NCBI GenBank assembly: GCA_002454415.1
Contig: DKIT01000018.1
Location: forward strand, 2,930 to 12,528
DNA length: 9,599 nucleotides
Reading direction: 5' to 3'
From: Sphingobacterium sp. UBA6711
GTDB lineage: Bacteria > Bacteroidota > Bacteroidia > Sphingobacteriales > Sphingobacteriaceae
The position numbers and the translations under genes are program-made. Shown here one piece after another: positions 1 through 6,775 of the stretch; the stretch's first letter is position 1, and every line of letters begins with the position of its first letter. Under the pieces are notes generated by a model. It was not told the DNA's origin and searched no databases. It saw nothing but the letters and a program-made list of their open reading frames with translations.

Positions 1-1086
1 TTGCAAGGGATGGTTGAAAAGTACCCCCGTAGCAGCTATGTACCACGTGCGTTGATGACCATAGGACTCGTGCAGTACAATAATGATGAGCTTGAAGCGG
101 CAAAGGCCACCTTTCAAACCGTGGTAGAGAAGTATGCCAGAACCGCTGAAGCTGAGCAAGCATTGCGTTTCATGGAAAATATCTACCTCGATCAAGGCGA
201 TGCTTCGAGCTATATCCGTTATGCGATTGGCACCAATGTCAGTAACTTGAGTCCTGCAGAGCAGGATGACCGTGCGTTTCAGGCGGCTCACTCCTTGTTT
301 GCCAGAGGGCAATTCGGGCCGGCTGTGGAGGCCGTCAACGCCTATTTTGATAAATTTCCGAAACCCAAACAAGAAAAGTTCGCCCGTTACATCCGTGGCG
401 TCAGTTCGTACCGTACCGGTCATGCAGATGAAGCGCTGCACGATCTAAATATCATCTTGAATGACTGGACAAGCAAGTATACCGAAAGTACCTTGCTGAC
501 GGTGGCTGCGTTATATCTTGATCTTAAAGAGTACAATGAAGCTATTGTACATCTAAAAAAACTAGAGCTCAATGCAGAATATAAAAAGAACTACGGCTAT
601 GCGGTTACCAATTTGATGATCTGTTATTTCGAACTCGGCGATAAGGATCAGATGTTCAAGTATGTGCAGTTAATCAAGGATTACGATGGCGCCACAGAAG
701 AGGAAATTGCGAAAGCACACCTCTACAGCGGAAGGTTCCTGCTCAAAGACAAGAATACGGCTGCGGCCATGAAGGAACTGAACCTAGCTGCACTGAAGAG
801 TCAATCAGCGGTCGGTGCGGAAGCACGGTACCGTGTGGGGCAGCTACAGTATGAAAACAAGGAATATGATAAAGCCTTGGAAACAGCTTTTGACGTGATC
901 AACAACCGCGAGACGCAAGAATACTGGGTAGCCAAGAGCTTCCTATTACTTGCAGATGCTTATGCACGTAAAGGTAACGTTTTTCAGGCGAAGAGCACAT
1001 TGAAAAGTGTGATTGACAATTACGAAAAAAATGATGATATTGTCCCGTCAGCAAAAGAACGTTTACAGAAATTGAACAGTAAGTAA
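1..1086 (+). CDS. Tetratricopeptide-repeat protein, C-terminal part (5' truncated)
   Basis: The reading frame is open from the first base to TAA at 1084-1086, so the true start lies outside the window; the initial TTG should not be taken as a start. The 361 visible residues are almost wholly paired amphipathic helices with the TPR spacing of small and aromatic residues, for example residues 8-45 (YPRSSYVPRAL, then YNNDELEAAKATFQTVVEKY) and 314-350 (AKSFLLLADAYARKGNVFQA). I count roughly eight to nine repeats. The YPxS and AxxxFQxVVxxY pattern resembles the BamD/YbgF style of TPR found in long Bacteroidota envelope scaffold proteins of about 1000 residues. TPRs bind other proteins; no enzyme motif is visible. 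The role is therefore inferred as a protein-interaction scaffold, perhaps periplasmic, but the signal peptide would be outside the window. No clear terminator follows it. Confidence 0.88.
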   Translation: MQGMVEKYPRSSYVPRALMTIGLVQYNNDELEAAKATFQTVVEKYARTAEAEQALRFMENIYLDQGDASSYIRYAIGTNVSNLSPAEQDDRAFQAAHSLFARGQFGPAVEAVNAYFDKFPKPKQEKFARYIRGVSSYRTGHADEALHDLNIILNDWTSKYTESTLLTVAALYLDLKEYNEAIVHLKKLELNAEYKKNYGYAVTNLMICYFELGDKDQMFKYVQLIKDYDGATEEEIAKAHLYSGRFLLKDKNTAAAMKELNLAALKSQSAVGAEARYRVGQLQYENKEYDKALETAFDVINNRETQEYWVAKSFLLLADAYARKGNVFQAKSTLKSVIDNYEKNDDIVPSAKERLQKLNSK

Positions 1087-1155
1087 GAAGCTTCGAAATG
1101 GTTAGTAGGATTGATCGACATCGTTTAAGATTATCCTTTCATCGCGCGTATTTTC

Positions 1156-1186
1156 TTGATAATACCTGTTGTGAGATCTATCTTTG
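1156..1186 (+). promoter_or_regulatory. Bacteroidota-type promoter (-33 TTG, -7 TATCTTTG)
   Basis: TTG at 1156-1158 and TATCTTTG at 1179-1186 are separated by 20 bases. This matches the known Bacteroidota housekeeping promoter (TTG, about 19-21 bases, TAnnTTTG) exactly. Transcription would start near 1193, giving an untranslated leader of about 45 bases before the ATG at 1240. It supports an independent transcript for the small membrane protein. Confidence 0.65.
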
Positions 1187-1239
1187 TTCAAGTTATAAAA
1201 AAGAAAATGGATATGATCGAAACAATAATTATTTGACCG

Positions 1240-1548
1240 ATGGAAATTAACAAAAAAGTAGTTTTAGGACTATACATTTTGACCTATGTTTGTCTACTGG
1301 CGTTTAATTTTATTGCGATAGCGTATACGGAAATTAAAAGTTGTTTTAATCAATTAGTGACGCATATCTTTTCTTTCGGTCAGAAGATTGACGGCTTCCA
1401 TGCTTTTAGAATTTATTTGTTCAGCAATCCATGGGTAGTTGGATTGTTTTTGTATGGCTTTAAGATAAAGTGGTCCATCTATTTTTTTATTGCTGTTAAT
1501 ATTTTAGTCAGTGTAGGGCTACTGCAATGTAATGTTATATGCGCTTAA
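1240..1548 (+). CDS. Small integral membrane protein of unknown function
   Basis: This 102-residue frame is not a family I recognise. It begins with a short basic N-terminus (MEINKK) and a long hydrophobic segment at about residues 7-29. A more polar loop follows (EIKSCFNQ to GQKIDGFHAFRIY), then a second hydrophobic block at about 62-98 that could form one or two membrane spans around FKIKW. Three cysteines lie at positions 18, 35 and 97, with a fourth at 101. No catalytic motif is visible. Support for it being real is the membrane-protein composition, the good promoter at 1156-1186 and an A-rich start context. It uses more A+T than the TPR gene before it. It ends only 10 bases from the end of the convergent barrel gene, with no terminator between. 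It may be a lineage-specific small membrane protein; a chance frame is less likely but possible. Confidence 0.55.
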   Translation: MEINKKVVLGLYILTYVCLLAFNFIAIAYTEIKSCFNQLVTHIFSFGQKIDGFHAFRIYLFSNPWVVGLFLYGFKIKWSIYFFIAVNILVSVGLLQCNVICA

Positions 1549-1558
1549 TCGAGCTGTA

Positions 1559-4252
1559 TTAAAAATTATAATCTATTCCAACGCTTATGTATCGTGGCAA
1601 GAGCCGATATTCGGTAGTGGATCGCGAGATGTCTGTGAGCATTGCATTTCTGAAAGAGCGGGTATTGAAAATGTTTTTCGCCGTAATATCAAATCGGGTC
1701 CTGTATTTTTTGAGATCATAAAACAGTGAAAAATCCGAAAAATAATAAGTTTGGTTTTTTTCTTGAGGCATGGCTCCAAAGCGATAAGATTCGTTCTTGA
1801 GACTGGCTTGCAAATTTTCGCTAAAGCGAAAAAACAGATTCAAAAAAGCTTGTCCATTTGTCAAGGTGTTTGTTGCGCCTTCCATACGGTAGCTGTTGGT
1901 TTGCAGCAGATATCCCGTATAGATATTGAAGTTGGATTTCCAAGAACTTCTGAACGAAAGCCCATAGTCGTATCGGTTTGTACGGATCTGCCTATGTCCT
2001 AAGCCCGTCACCAAAGTTTCATAATTAGCTGTGCCAAATCCGACATCCAAGCGTATATTTCCCTTCAAGGCTTTCAGGTAATAATTTAGTTCCCCTTTAT
2101 AAGCGGTCAGGGTTTTGTTTTTAAGCAAGAGCTGTTGTACAAGGTTGAAATTGGGGTTGAGGTCGCTTTCGGTTCCAATATAGTCAAACAAGATCTGATG
2201 CCCGATACGGAGGTTGGCAAAAAAACGGTCGCTCATATTACCATAGGTGTACAGGAGCATACCGCCCGAACTGTTCAAAGTCGCTAAGTGATCCATGCCC
2301 TTGATGAAGTTACGTACGCCGGTGGTATAATAATTAGGTATCAGGTCTGTAAGTTTAGCATTCTGCTGTTGAAAAAATAAATCGGCTTCCAGCCGCCCTT
2401 TATGGTGCATGGTCCATTTCCCTGAAAGACCTGGTGAGAGCTGTAGATGATTTTTGCGTGTCTGCGCCTCAAAATTCACCAGTCCACTGTGTAACATACC
2501 CACTTGTAGGCGTGGAGTAATTTCCCAGTTGCGGTGTTTTACCGTGTATTTGGAAATAACCTGAGTTTGAAACAACCGTAGGGTCATCTCATTGGCAAAT
2601 TTTGGAGGATAAACGACCGCTTCATGTTCTGCGTCGGGGCTTGGCAATAGACGTAATTGCGAGTTGAGCTGCTGCTTTTGATAAGTAGAGCTTAAGCCGA
2701 GTTCAAAGAAATTTCCGTTTTGTTGTCTTGCCACATAATGAGTAGTTGCCCCCAGATATTGTAGGTTGTTATCGATATGCTGTTGAACCTCATTCACTGG
2801 ATCAGTGCCGAAGAGGTCTTCATAATAGTATGAATTGATGCTGTAATCAACCGGGGACCGTTGGCTAATAAAGCGGATGGAGCTGACCAGTGCTTTACGC
2901 TGCGACAGTTTGTAACTGTAGGTCAGGTTGTGGTTAGTGAGATGCCCTTTGTTTTTGGTGATCTCTGAGCTAGCTATATTATTAAAGAGCAGCGATCCCA
3001 GTTCGTCAGTGTTCAGCGATCCCAGCGTTCCGGTATAGTTAAGCGCACTATGCTTGTTGGGTTCGTACTGTAACTCCAGTTTGGTGAAATAATTGTCTAT
3101 TCTACGGGTAAAGGCATAATTTTCGGTGGTGGTAAATTGAATGTCATCAAGGTTGTACTCTTGGACGGAATTGCGGTAAAATGATTTTTTTGTCGGATTT
3201 GCAAAGCCAAGCCACTTGATTTTGAATCCAGCTATAGGATTTAAAATGGTATTTAATGATAGGAGTTTGTCATTATTGAAGTTCGTGCGCCGATAATCGA
3301 AGTTGGGCAGGTTGGGCGTATTGTCCATAAGGATGGGCGTACCTACATCCACGCCGATTTGTCCCGGTTCATTGGTTGAGCCGGATTGGATAAGGTGGTT
3401 GATGCTGCTGACAGCATCATAGCCATTGTTGTTGGCACTGGCTAGGAGGTAGTATTTATTGCGTTTACCAAAATTCATCAGGTTGGCGCTGGCTTGGTAA
3501 TATTTGTGGCCAAATGGCGTGCCCTGAAGCCCTACCGAGCCTAGCCATTCGTTTTTACTGTCGGCTTTCAGTTGCAGGTTAAGGGCTACCTTGTCCGAAT
3601 TTTCAATGCCCTTTAATTGTTTGTTGTTGGAATAGCGCTGCAGGACCTGAATTTTTTCTAGGGGCTGCACGCTCATACTTTGTGTCAGCAGGCGGTAGCC
3701 CTTTTCAAAGAAATCGTCGCCTTCTACCATGACCTTTTCCACCTCTTTGTTGCCAATCTTGATACTGCCATCGGAACCCACGTTAATACCCGGAATTTTG
3801 CGCAGCAGATCTTCAACGTTACGCTCATCGCCTTGCATAAAAGAATTTACAGATAGTTCAATAGTATCACGACCATTTCGGTAGGGATGTTTAGCGTGTA
3901 CAATGACTTCCTGTAATCGCTGTACACCCCCGGGCCGCATTTGCACGTTAATAAGCGTATCTGCTTGTTTAGGAACGACAACAAGGCTCAGCGGTTCAAA
4001 GCCTAGAGACTTGAACTGCAAGGTGAGATTTGCACTTTGTGTAGTTTGTAAACGATAATTTCCCTGGGCATCGCTAAAGGTGTAGGCCAGTATTTTGGAG
4101 TCGGGATTGAGGCGCAAATCAATACGTACACCGCGCAACGCCTCATTGTTGGCACTAACCTTACCATGTATAGTGGCCTGTGCCTTTGCCAAGAAGGGCG
4201 ATAGGCATAAGCAGAACCATCCTATTATACGATTAATTTTTCTCCCACTCAT
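1559..4252 (-). CDS. TonB-dependent-receptor-like outer membrane beta-barrel protein
   Basis: The 897-residue product starts with a signal peptide (about residues 1-24, hydrophobic core IIGWFCLCLSPFL, cleavage likely after AKA). Next is a carboxypeptidase-regulatory-like beta-sandwich domain (about 26-108, ATIHGKVSANNEALRGVRI and FSDAQGNYRL). LQEVIVHAK at 113-121 resembles the segment joining this domain to the plug. A plug-like region covers about 125-230, including VEDLLRKIPGINV, IKIGNKEVEKVMVEGDDFF and the QPLEKIQVLQRYSN to LKGIENSDKVALNLQLK stretch typical of this family. The rest is a beta-barrel rich in alternating aromatic residues and ends in YNF, with the C-terminal Phe expected of outer membrane proteins. 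It probably moves or binds a ligand at the outer membrane; the substrate cannot be read from sequence. Its ATG lies inside the end of the GLPGLI gene, so the two are probably translationally coupled. The start is fixed by the signal peptide. Confidence 0.9.
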   Translation of the reverse strand: MSGRKINRIIGWFCLCLSPFLAKAQATIHGKVSANNEALRGVRIDLRLNPDSKILAYTFSDAQGNYRLQTTQSANLTLQFKSLGFEPLSLVVVPKQADTLINVQMRPGGVQRLQEVIVHAKHPYRNGRDTIELSVNSFMQGDERNVEDLLRKIPGINVGSDGSIKIGNKEVEKVMVEGDDFFEKGYRLLTQSMSVQPLEKIQVLQRYSNNKQLKGIENSDKVALNLQLKADSKNEWLGSVGLQGTPFGHKYYQASANLMNFGKRNKYYLLASANNNGYDAVSSINHLIQSGSTNEPGQIGVDVGTPILMDNTPNLPNFDYRRTNFNNDKLLSLNTILNPIAGFKIKWLGFANPTKKSFYRNSVQEYNLDDIQFTTTENYAFTRRIDNYFTKLELQYEPNKHSALNYTGTLGSLNTDELGSLLFNNIASSEITKNKGHLTNHNLTYSYKLSQRKALVSSIRFISQRSPVDYSINSYYYEDLFGTDPVNEVQQHIDNNLQYLGATTHYVARQQNGNFFELGLSSTYQKQQLNSQLRLLPSPDAEHEAVVYPPKFANEMTLRLFQTQVISKYTVKHRNWEITPRLQVGMLHSGLVNFEAQTRKNHLQLSPGLSGKWTMHHKGRLEADLFFQQQNAKLTDLIPNYYTTGVRNFIKGMDHLATLNSSGGMLLYTYGNMSDRFFANLRIGHQILFDYIGTESDLNPNFNLVQQLLLKNKTLTAYKGELNYYLKALKGNIRLDVGFGTANYETLVTGLGHRQIRTNRYDYGLSFRSSWKSNFNIYTGYLLQTNSYRMEGATNTLTNGQAFLNLFFRFSENLQASLKNESYRFGAMPQEKNQTYYFSDFSLFYDLKKYRTRFDITAKNIFNTRSFRNAMLTDISRSTTEYRLLPRYISVGIDYNF

Positions 4253-5021
4253 ATACTTGTTCTACACTACCACGAATTTTTTTGCGTTCTACAGTTACAT
4301 CTTCCATCATGGGCATCTTACTCATCATCATGCGCATGCGCTCTTCGGTTTCGAGATCAACTTTTTTTACGTAGCTCTCCAGACTGAGTTTGGGTAGCGT
4401 ATGGATGTATTTCTCATTAACGGGCACATCGCCTGTGTGGGGGTATTCAATTTCTTTAAGTAGCCAGTAGTGTGGGTTGGCCCCTTCGTTGTACAGCATG
4501 ACGATAAGACCAGGCAGGCCCCCAAATTTGTAAGGTCCAGCAGGTACTGGAATATCATTGGTGTAATAGGCTACTAATGTAGTGCCACGGTAAGCTGCGG
4601 TAGCCTTATGGCAGATATGTTTTCCCAAAGTATCTACATCGCTGTAATTGGTGTTCCAGACGAGGGGCGGGAACTGATCGCTCACGAGGTAGTTGTTGCC
4701 GTTAAGTGAGCAGGTCTCAATGAGCTGTGGCGAATTGTTATTTTGGATGATGATGTTTCTATATATTTTACCCATGTCTACCATAACCGACATGCTGCCG
4801 CTCAGATTCTCATCATCCCTATCATTAGCGTTGCTATTGGTGTGAGGTTTGGGCTGCGGCAGGGAATCGCGAACAGATGTTTTTACACCGTCCTGAAAAT
4901 AAACTTCTTCGCGATAAGTGGCCATGGGGGATAATATATACTGGTACACTGCCTTTAGCTGTTGTCCATAGGAAACCGTTGTGGCCAGTGACAATAACAA
5001 GAATAAAAAGTATTTGTTCAT
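4233..5021 (-). CDS. GLPGLI family periplasmic protein
   Basis: The 262-residue product has a signal peptide (MNKYFLFLLLSLATTVSYG, residues 1-19, followed by QQ). It carries the family's name motif GLPGLI at 168-173, inside the conserved block YYTNDIPVPAGPYKFGGLPGLI (152-173). The preceding segment, GKHICHKATAAYRG at 133-146, also fits the family. Length is normal for it. GLPGLI proteins are known in Bacteroidota as an expanded set of exported proteins of unknown biochemical role, often encoded beside barrel or TonB-receptor-like genes, as here. The downstream barrel gene overlaps its last 20 bases. Two oddities are a polar Asn/Asp-rich insert at about 56-73 and a methionine-rich stretch at 229-239 (seven Met in eleven residues), which could bind metal, though this is inference. 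A possible -7 element (TATATTTC on the minus strand, 5084-5091) lacks a clear -33 partner. Confidence 0.92.
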   Translation of the reverse strand: MNKYFLFLLLSLATTVSYGQQLKAVYQYILSPMATYREEVYFQDGVKTSVRDSLPQPKPHTNSNANDRDDENLSGSMSVMVDMGKIYRNIIIQNNNSPQLIETCSLNGNNYLVSDQFPPLVWNTNYSDVDTLGKHICHKATAAYRGTTLVAYYTNDIPVPAGPYKFGGLPGLIVMLYNEGANPHYWLLKEIEYPHTGDVPVNEKYIHTLPKLSLESYVKKVDLETEERMRMMMSKMPMMEDVTVERKKIRGSVEQVYEWEKN

Positions 5022-5037
5022 GATAGTTGGATTTGAA

Positions 5038-5058
5038 AAGCGAGGCTATGCCTCGCTT
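5038..5058 (-). terminator. Stem-loop terminator between the small secreted gene and the GLPGLI operon
   Basis: A perfect 9-bp stem (AAGCGAGGC, three-base loop, GCCTCGCTT) occupies 5038-5046 and 5050-5058. Read on the minus strand it lies 42 bases after the stop of the small secreted protein, and four T residues run from the stem into the tail (GCTTTTC). This fits a modest intrinsic terminator for that gene. It also lies 16 bases before the ATG of the GLPGLI gene, so it could instead act as an attenuator or leader hairpin. Confidence 0.55.
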
Positions 5059-5100
5059 AAATTTTTGAATCTGTAATTCGATTGAAATATAGTTTGTAGA

Positions 5101-5445
5101 CTATATCCCTAGTTCACCATGGGCAAGCATATGTCTGTAAATCGTTCTGCAGTTGTCGAAGAATCCTGAGCAGGAATTTTCAACATAAGTTTGCGAAGTG
5201 AAGGTGTCAATCACTTGGCCATTACCATTGTAAACTGTTAGCGTGTAGATACACTTTTTTAGGAACTGCGCGTTGTTTTCCTTTGTTGTTGATTCAGCAA
5301 CTTCAATTTTGTTGCTGTTTTCTGTAGCTGCGGAAGTGCTTGTTTTTACATCTGCATTTTCTTTCGGTGCTTTTGTGTCCGTGCCTGCAAAAGCTGCTGT
5401 CGATAGCGCAGTTACGGCTACCAAGCTCATGAATAATTTTTTCAT
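5101..5445 (-). CDS. Small secreted protein of unknown function, three cysteines
   Basis: From the chosen start the product has 114 residues. Residues 1-20 (MKKLFMSLVAVTALSTAAFA) form a textbook signal peptide with cleavage after AFA. A low-complexity linker rich in Thr, Ser, Lys, Glu and Asn covers about 21-60. A compact C-terminal part (61-114) has a probable beta-hairpin (CIYTLTVYNGNGQVIDTFTSQTYV) and cysteines at 65, 92 and 99. I do not recognise the family. An in-frame upstream ATG at 5472 would add nine basic residues. That start has an AAAGG five bases ahead (5478-5482), whereas the chosen start has an A-rich upstream stretch usual for this phylum and gives the standard signal peptide length. 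Both are possible. The hairpin at 5038-5058 probably ends its transcript. It is likely exported to the periplasm or surface. Confidence 0.75.
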   Translation of the reverse strand: MKKLFMSLVAVTALSTAAFAGTDTKAPKENADVKTSTSAATENSNKIEVAESTTKENNAQFLKKCIYTLTVYNGNGQVIDTFTSQTYVENSCSGFFDNCRTIYRHMLAHGELGI

Positions 5446-5472
5446 TTTTTTTTCATTTTTTTGTTTAACCAT

Positions 5473-5844
5473 GTATGCCTTTAGGGCATGTTTTAATTAT
5501 CTGATTATAAAAGTAGGGCTAGAAAATGAATTGATTTAGGCCATTTGGTATTTGCGAGGGTTCAACTATTATTCGCTATTATTTTCTCGATTTTTATTTT
5601 CGGTGTACGGCCCCTAAGCTATATAACTGGCCTATCATGGCAGAAAAGCTGGCATAATAGCCATTCATCCAGTTCTCCCAATCGTTGATCTAAAGTCCAT
5701 AGGCTAATGGAGCAATAAAATAAAGACATTGGGAGGGGAGCTAGTATGTAGAGCACTAGACTTTAAAGGCTAGGGGTGAAATAGCCGTACTGTAAAAATG
5801 GCTGATTTGAAATAGTTTAGAAAAATTATGTATCTTAAATACTT
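5473..5844. other. Gene-free divergent intergenic region with many small stem-loops
   Basis: No convincing coding frame is seen on either strand. Near the minus-strand gene there is a small dyad (ATGCC and GGCAT, about 5474-5488) around its AAAGG. Between 5625 and 5786 several perfect short inverted repeats occur. AACTGG 5625-5630 pairs with CCAGTT 5669-5674 and encloses ATGGC 5637-5641 with GCCAT 5660-5664. TAAAGTC 5691-5697 can pair with GACTTTA 5759-5765. CTAGT 5741-5745 pairs with ACTAG 5755-5759. GGCTA 5768-5772 pairs with TAGCC 5782-5786. This may be a structured RNA or a decayed element; short stems of this size also arise by chance. Confidence 0.4.
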
Positions 5845-5852
5845 TATTTTTG
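5845..5852 (+). promoter_or_regulatory. Possible -7 promoter element TATTTTTG
   Basis: TATTTTTG matches the Bacteroidota -7 consensus TAnnTTTG exactly and would place a transcription start near 5859, about 26 bases ahead of the lipoprotein ATG at 5885. There is no TTG at the proper distance upstream, so the call is weak. It lies downstream of the alternative ATG at 5828, which favours the 5885 start. Confidence 0.3.
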
Positions 5853-5884
5853 CTGTAGTACAGATTATAAAAAGTAGTTTTACG

Positions 5885-6178
5885 ATGAAACTAAAATATT
5901 TCTTTTTCTTTTTAAGCCTAAGTCTATTCCTTTGTTCTTGCCATAACAAGATTTTAACAAATTCCATTTGGAAAAATTGTGGGGATAATACTGGTTTACA
6001 GGATATTCTTGTATTCAACGATACGACTAATTTTGTACGGAATGATACAGTCTATAACAGACTAAGTATCGACTCTGCAATTGCTGTAGTTGATCGGATG
6101 GATACCTATTATGGTGAAAGAAGATTGTATCTAAAAAGACTTTCTGATCAAAAGACGTATAGATTTTGTGAGCAATGA
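5885..6178 (+). CDS. Small lipoprotein, unknown function, possibly frameshifted near its end
   Basis: The 97-residue product starts MKLKYFFFFLSLSLFLCSC, a lipoprotein signal peptide with lipobox LCSC and the lipidated cysteine at residue 19, followed by HNK. The mature part is short and polar (ILTNSIWKNCGDNTGLQDILVFNDTTNFV to RRLYLKRLSDQKTYRF). I do not recognise it. An ATG 57 bases upstream in frame exists, but the lipobox spacing and the -7 element at 5845-5852 favour 5885. The frame ends RFCEQ at TGA 6176-6178. If one T is removed from the TTTT at 6164-6167, the frame instead reads RFVSNDRQYGHYSYSDLWA and stops at TGA 6219-6221, which looks more like a natural protein end. Hence a single-base insertion or sequencing error is possible. 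The product would be anchored in the inner or outer membrane. Confidence 0.6.
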   Translation: MKLKYFFFFLSLSLFLCSCHNKILTNSIWKNCGDNTGLQDILVFNDTTNFVRNDTVYNRLSIDSAIAVVDRMDTYYGERRLYLKRLSDQKTYRFCEQ

Positions 6179-6312
6179 TCGGCAATATGGGCATTATTCC
6201 TATAGCGATCTTTGGGCGTGAAAGCTTCACATGGGCTAGAAATAAAAAGTGCGCGATAAAAGGAGTGCGTAGATTAAAAGATGGTGATATCCCGACAACG
6301 GTTTTAAAATAA
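6175..6312 (+). CDS. Short overlapping open frame (45 residues), doubtful
   Basis: An ATG at 6175 overlaps the lipoprotein stop in the arrangement ATGA, and the frame runs to TAA at 6310-6312. The product starts MIGNMGIIPIAIFGRESF and ends basic (RNKKCAIKGVRRLKDGDIPTTVLK). The overlap is what translational coupling would look like, and a stem-loop follows at once (6313-6343). Against it, the competing reading is that the lipoprotein itself continues through this stretch in a third frame. I cannot decide between them and assign no function. Confidence 0.2.
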   Translation: MIGNMGIIPIAIFGRESFTWARNKKCAIKGVRRLKDGDIPTTVLK

Positions 6313-6343
6313 CTGGCTCAATCCAAGCATAAAATCGAGCCAG
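6313..6343 (+). terminator. Stem-loop, possible weak terminator of the lipoprotein transcript
   Basis: CTGGCTC at 6313-6319 and GAGCCAG at 6337-6343 form a perfect 7-bp GC-rich stem with a 17-base loop. No run of T follows, so it is not a standard intrinsic terminator. It may instead protect the end of the transcript or be unrelated. Confidence 0.3.
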
Positions 6344-6499
6344 CTAAAGCAATCTATCGTTTATTCGCTATAAGGACAACCCACCTTGGAAAAGGGTTTG
6401 ATAAAAAATAAAAAAGACCCAAGTACCGTAAAATAGTTTTATTGATTTTTCAAGTAAGTGGTTGTCTCTGATCCGGGCGCCCCGCTGTCTTCGCGTAGT
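6344..6499. other. Non-coding stretch, no supported gene
   Basis: The part up to about 6450 is A+T rich with poly-A tracts (around 6403-6416) and stop codons in all frames. It then changes to a GC-rich patch containing the 8-base palindrome GGGCGCCC at 6475-6482. Plus-strand frames starting at 6458 and 6504 read antisense to a better minus-strand frame and have a Ser/Cys/Phe-rich shadow composition, so I do not call them. Confidence 0.4.
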
Positions 6500-6737
6500 T
6501 TAATTGTTTTTCCCAGGAGTCAAATTGTACTGTACTTCCATGATCGTAAGTTCTTCAGATTCGGATATAGTGACTACTTGTGGTATTTGTTTCCCTTGCT
6601 CCTTTATCAATTTCTTCGTTTGGTTGAGCGTGCAAATTATTCGAAAAAGGATATTTTGTCAACGGAATTTGCAAATACGCAATAGCGGTGTCTATTTTAC
6701 ATCGTATCTTTACGCCCACGGACGGAAGGCTGTCCAA
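6500..6737 (-). pseudogene. Remnant of an unidentified minus-strand gene, split across two frames
   Basis: On the minus strand the frame ending at TAA (6500-6502) is open back to 6658 and reads KKLIKEQGKQIPQVVTISES, then EELTIMEVQYNLTPGKNN and stop. This has the helix-then-beta-hairpin look of a real C-terminus. There is no proper start, because a TGA interrupts the frame at 6659-6661. A second minus-strand frame (start 6737, stop near 6555) covers the upstream part and reads DTAIAYLQIPLTKYPFSNN. Together these suggest the 3' end of a gene broken by a frameshift and by loss of its upstream part. I do not recognise the family. The plus-strand frames here are its mirror image. A chance frame remains possible. 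Confidence 0.35.
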
Positions 6738-6775
6738 TCCTAAAGAGCTGTGTTTACAGCGATCAGATTAAATTT

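Noticed and set aside
1532..1729. Plus-strand open frame overlapping the end of the barrel gene
   Set aside because: It is the antisense shadow of the barrel's C-terminal strands and has no independent support.
5736..5786. tRNA-like stretch (AGCTAGTATGTAGAGCA followed by a CTAG...CTAG arm)
   Set aside because: It resembles a tRNA D-arm and anticodon arm, but there is no 7-bp acceptor pairing, no GTTCGAAT-like T-arm and no loop of seven bases. Not called as a tRNA.
5828..5884. Upstream ATG extending the lipoprotein by 19 residues
   Set aside because: It would push the lipobox cysteine to residue 38, too far for a usual lipoprotein signal, and it lies upstream of the likely -7 element.
6669..6712. 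TTTG and TATCTTTA as an mcrB promoter
   Set aside because: The -7-like element lacks the final G and the nearest TTG is 33 bases away instead of about 20, so I do not call it.
6458..6743. Two plus-strand open frames of 75 and 79 codons
   Set aside because: Their Ser/Cys/Phe-rich composition is that of the antisense of the minus-strand remnant, and neither has a plausible domain, signal peptide or start context.
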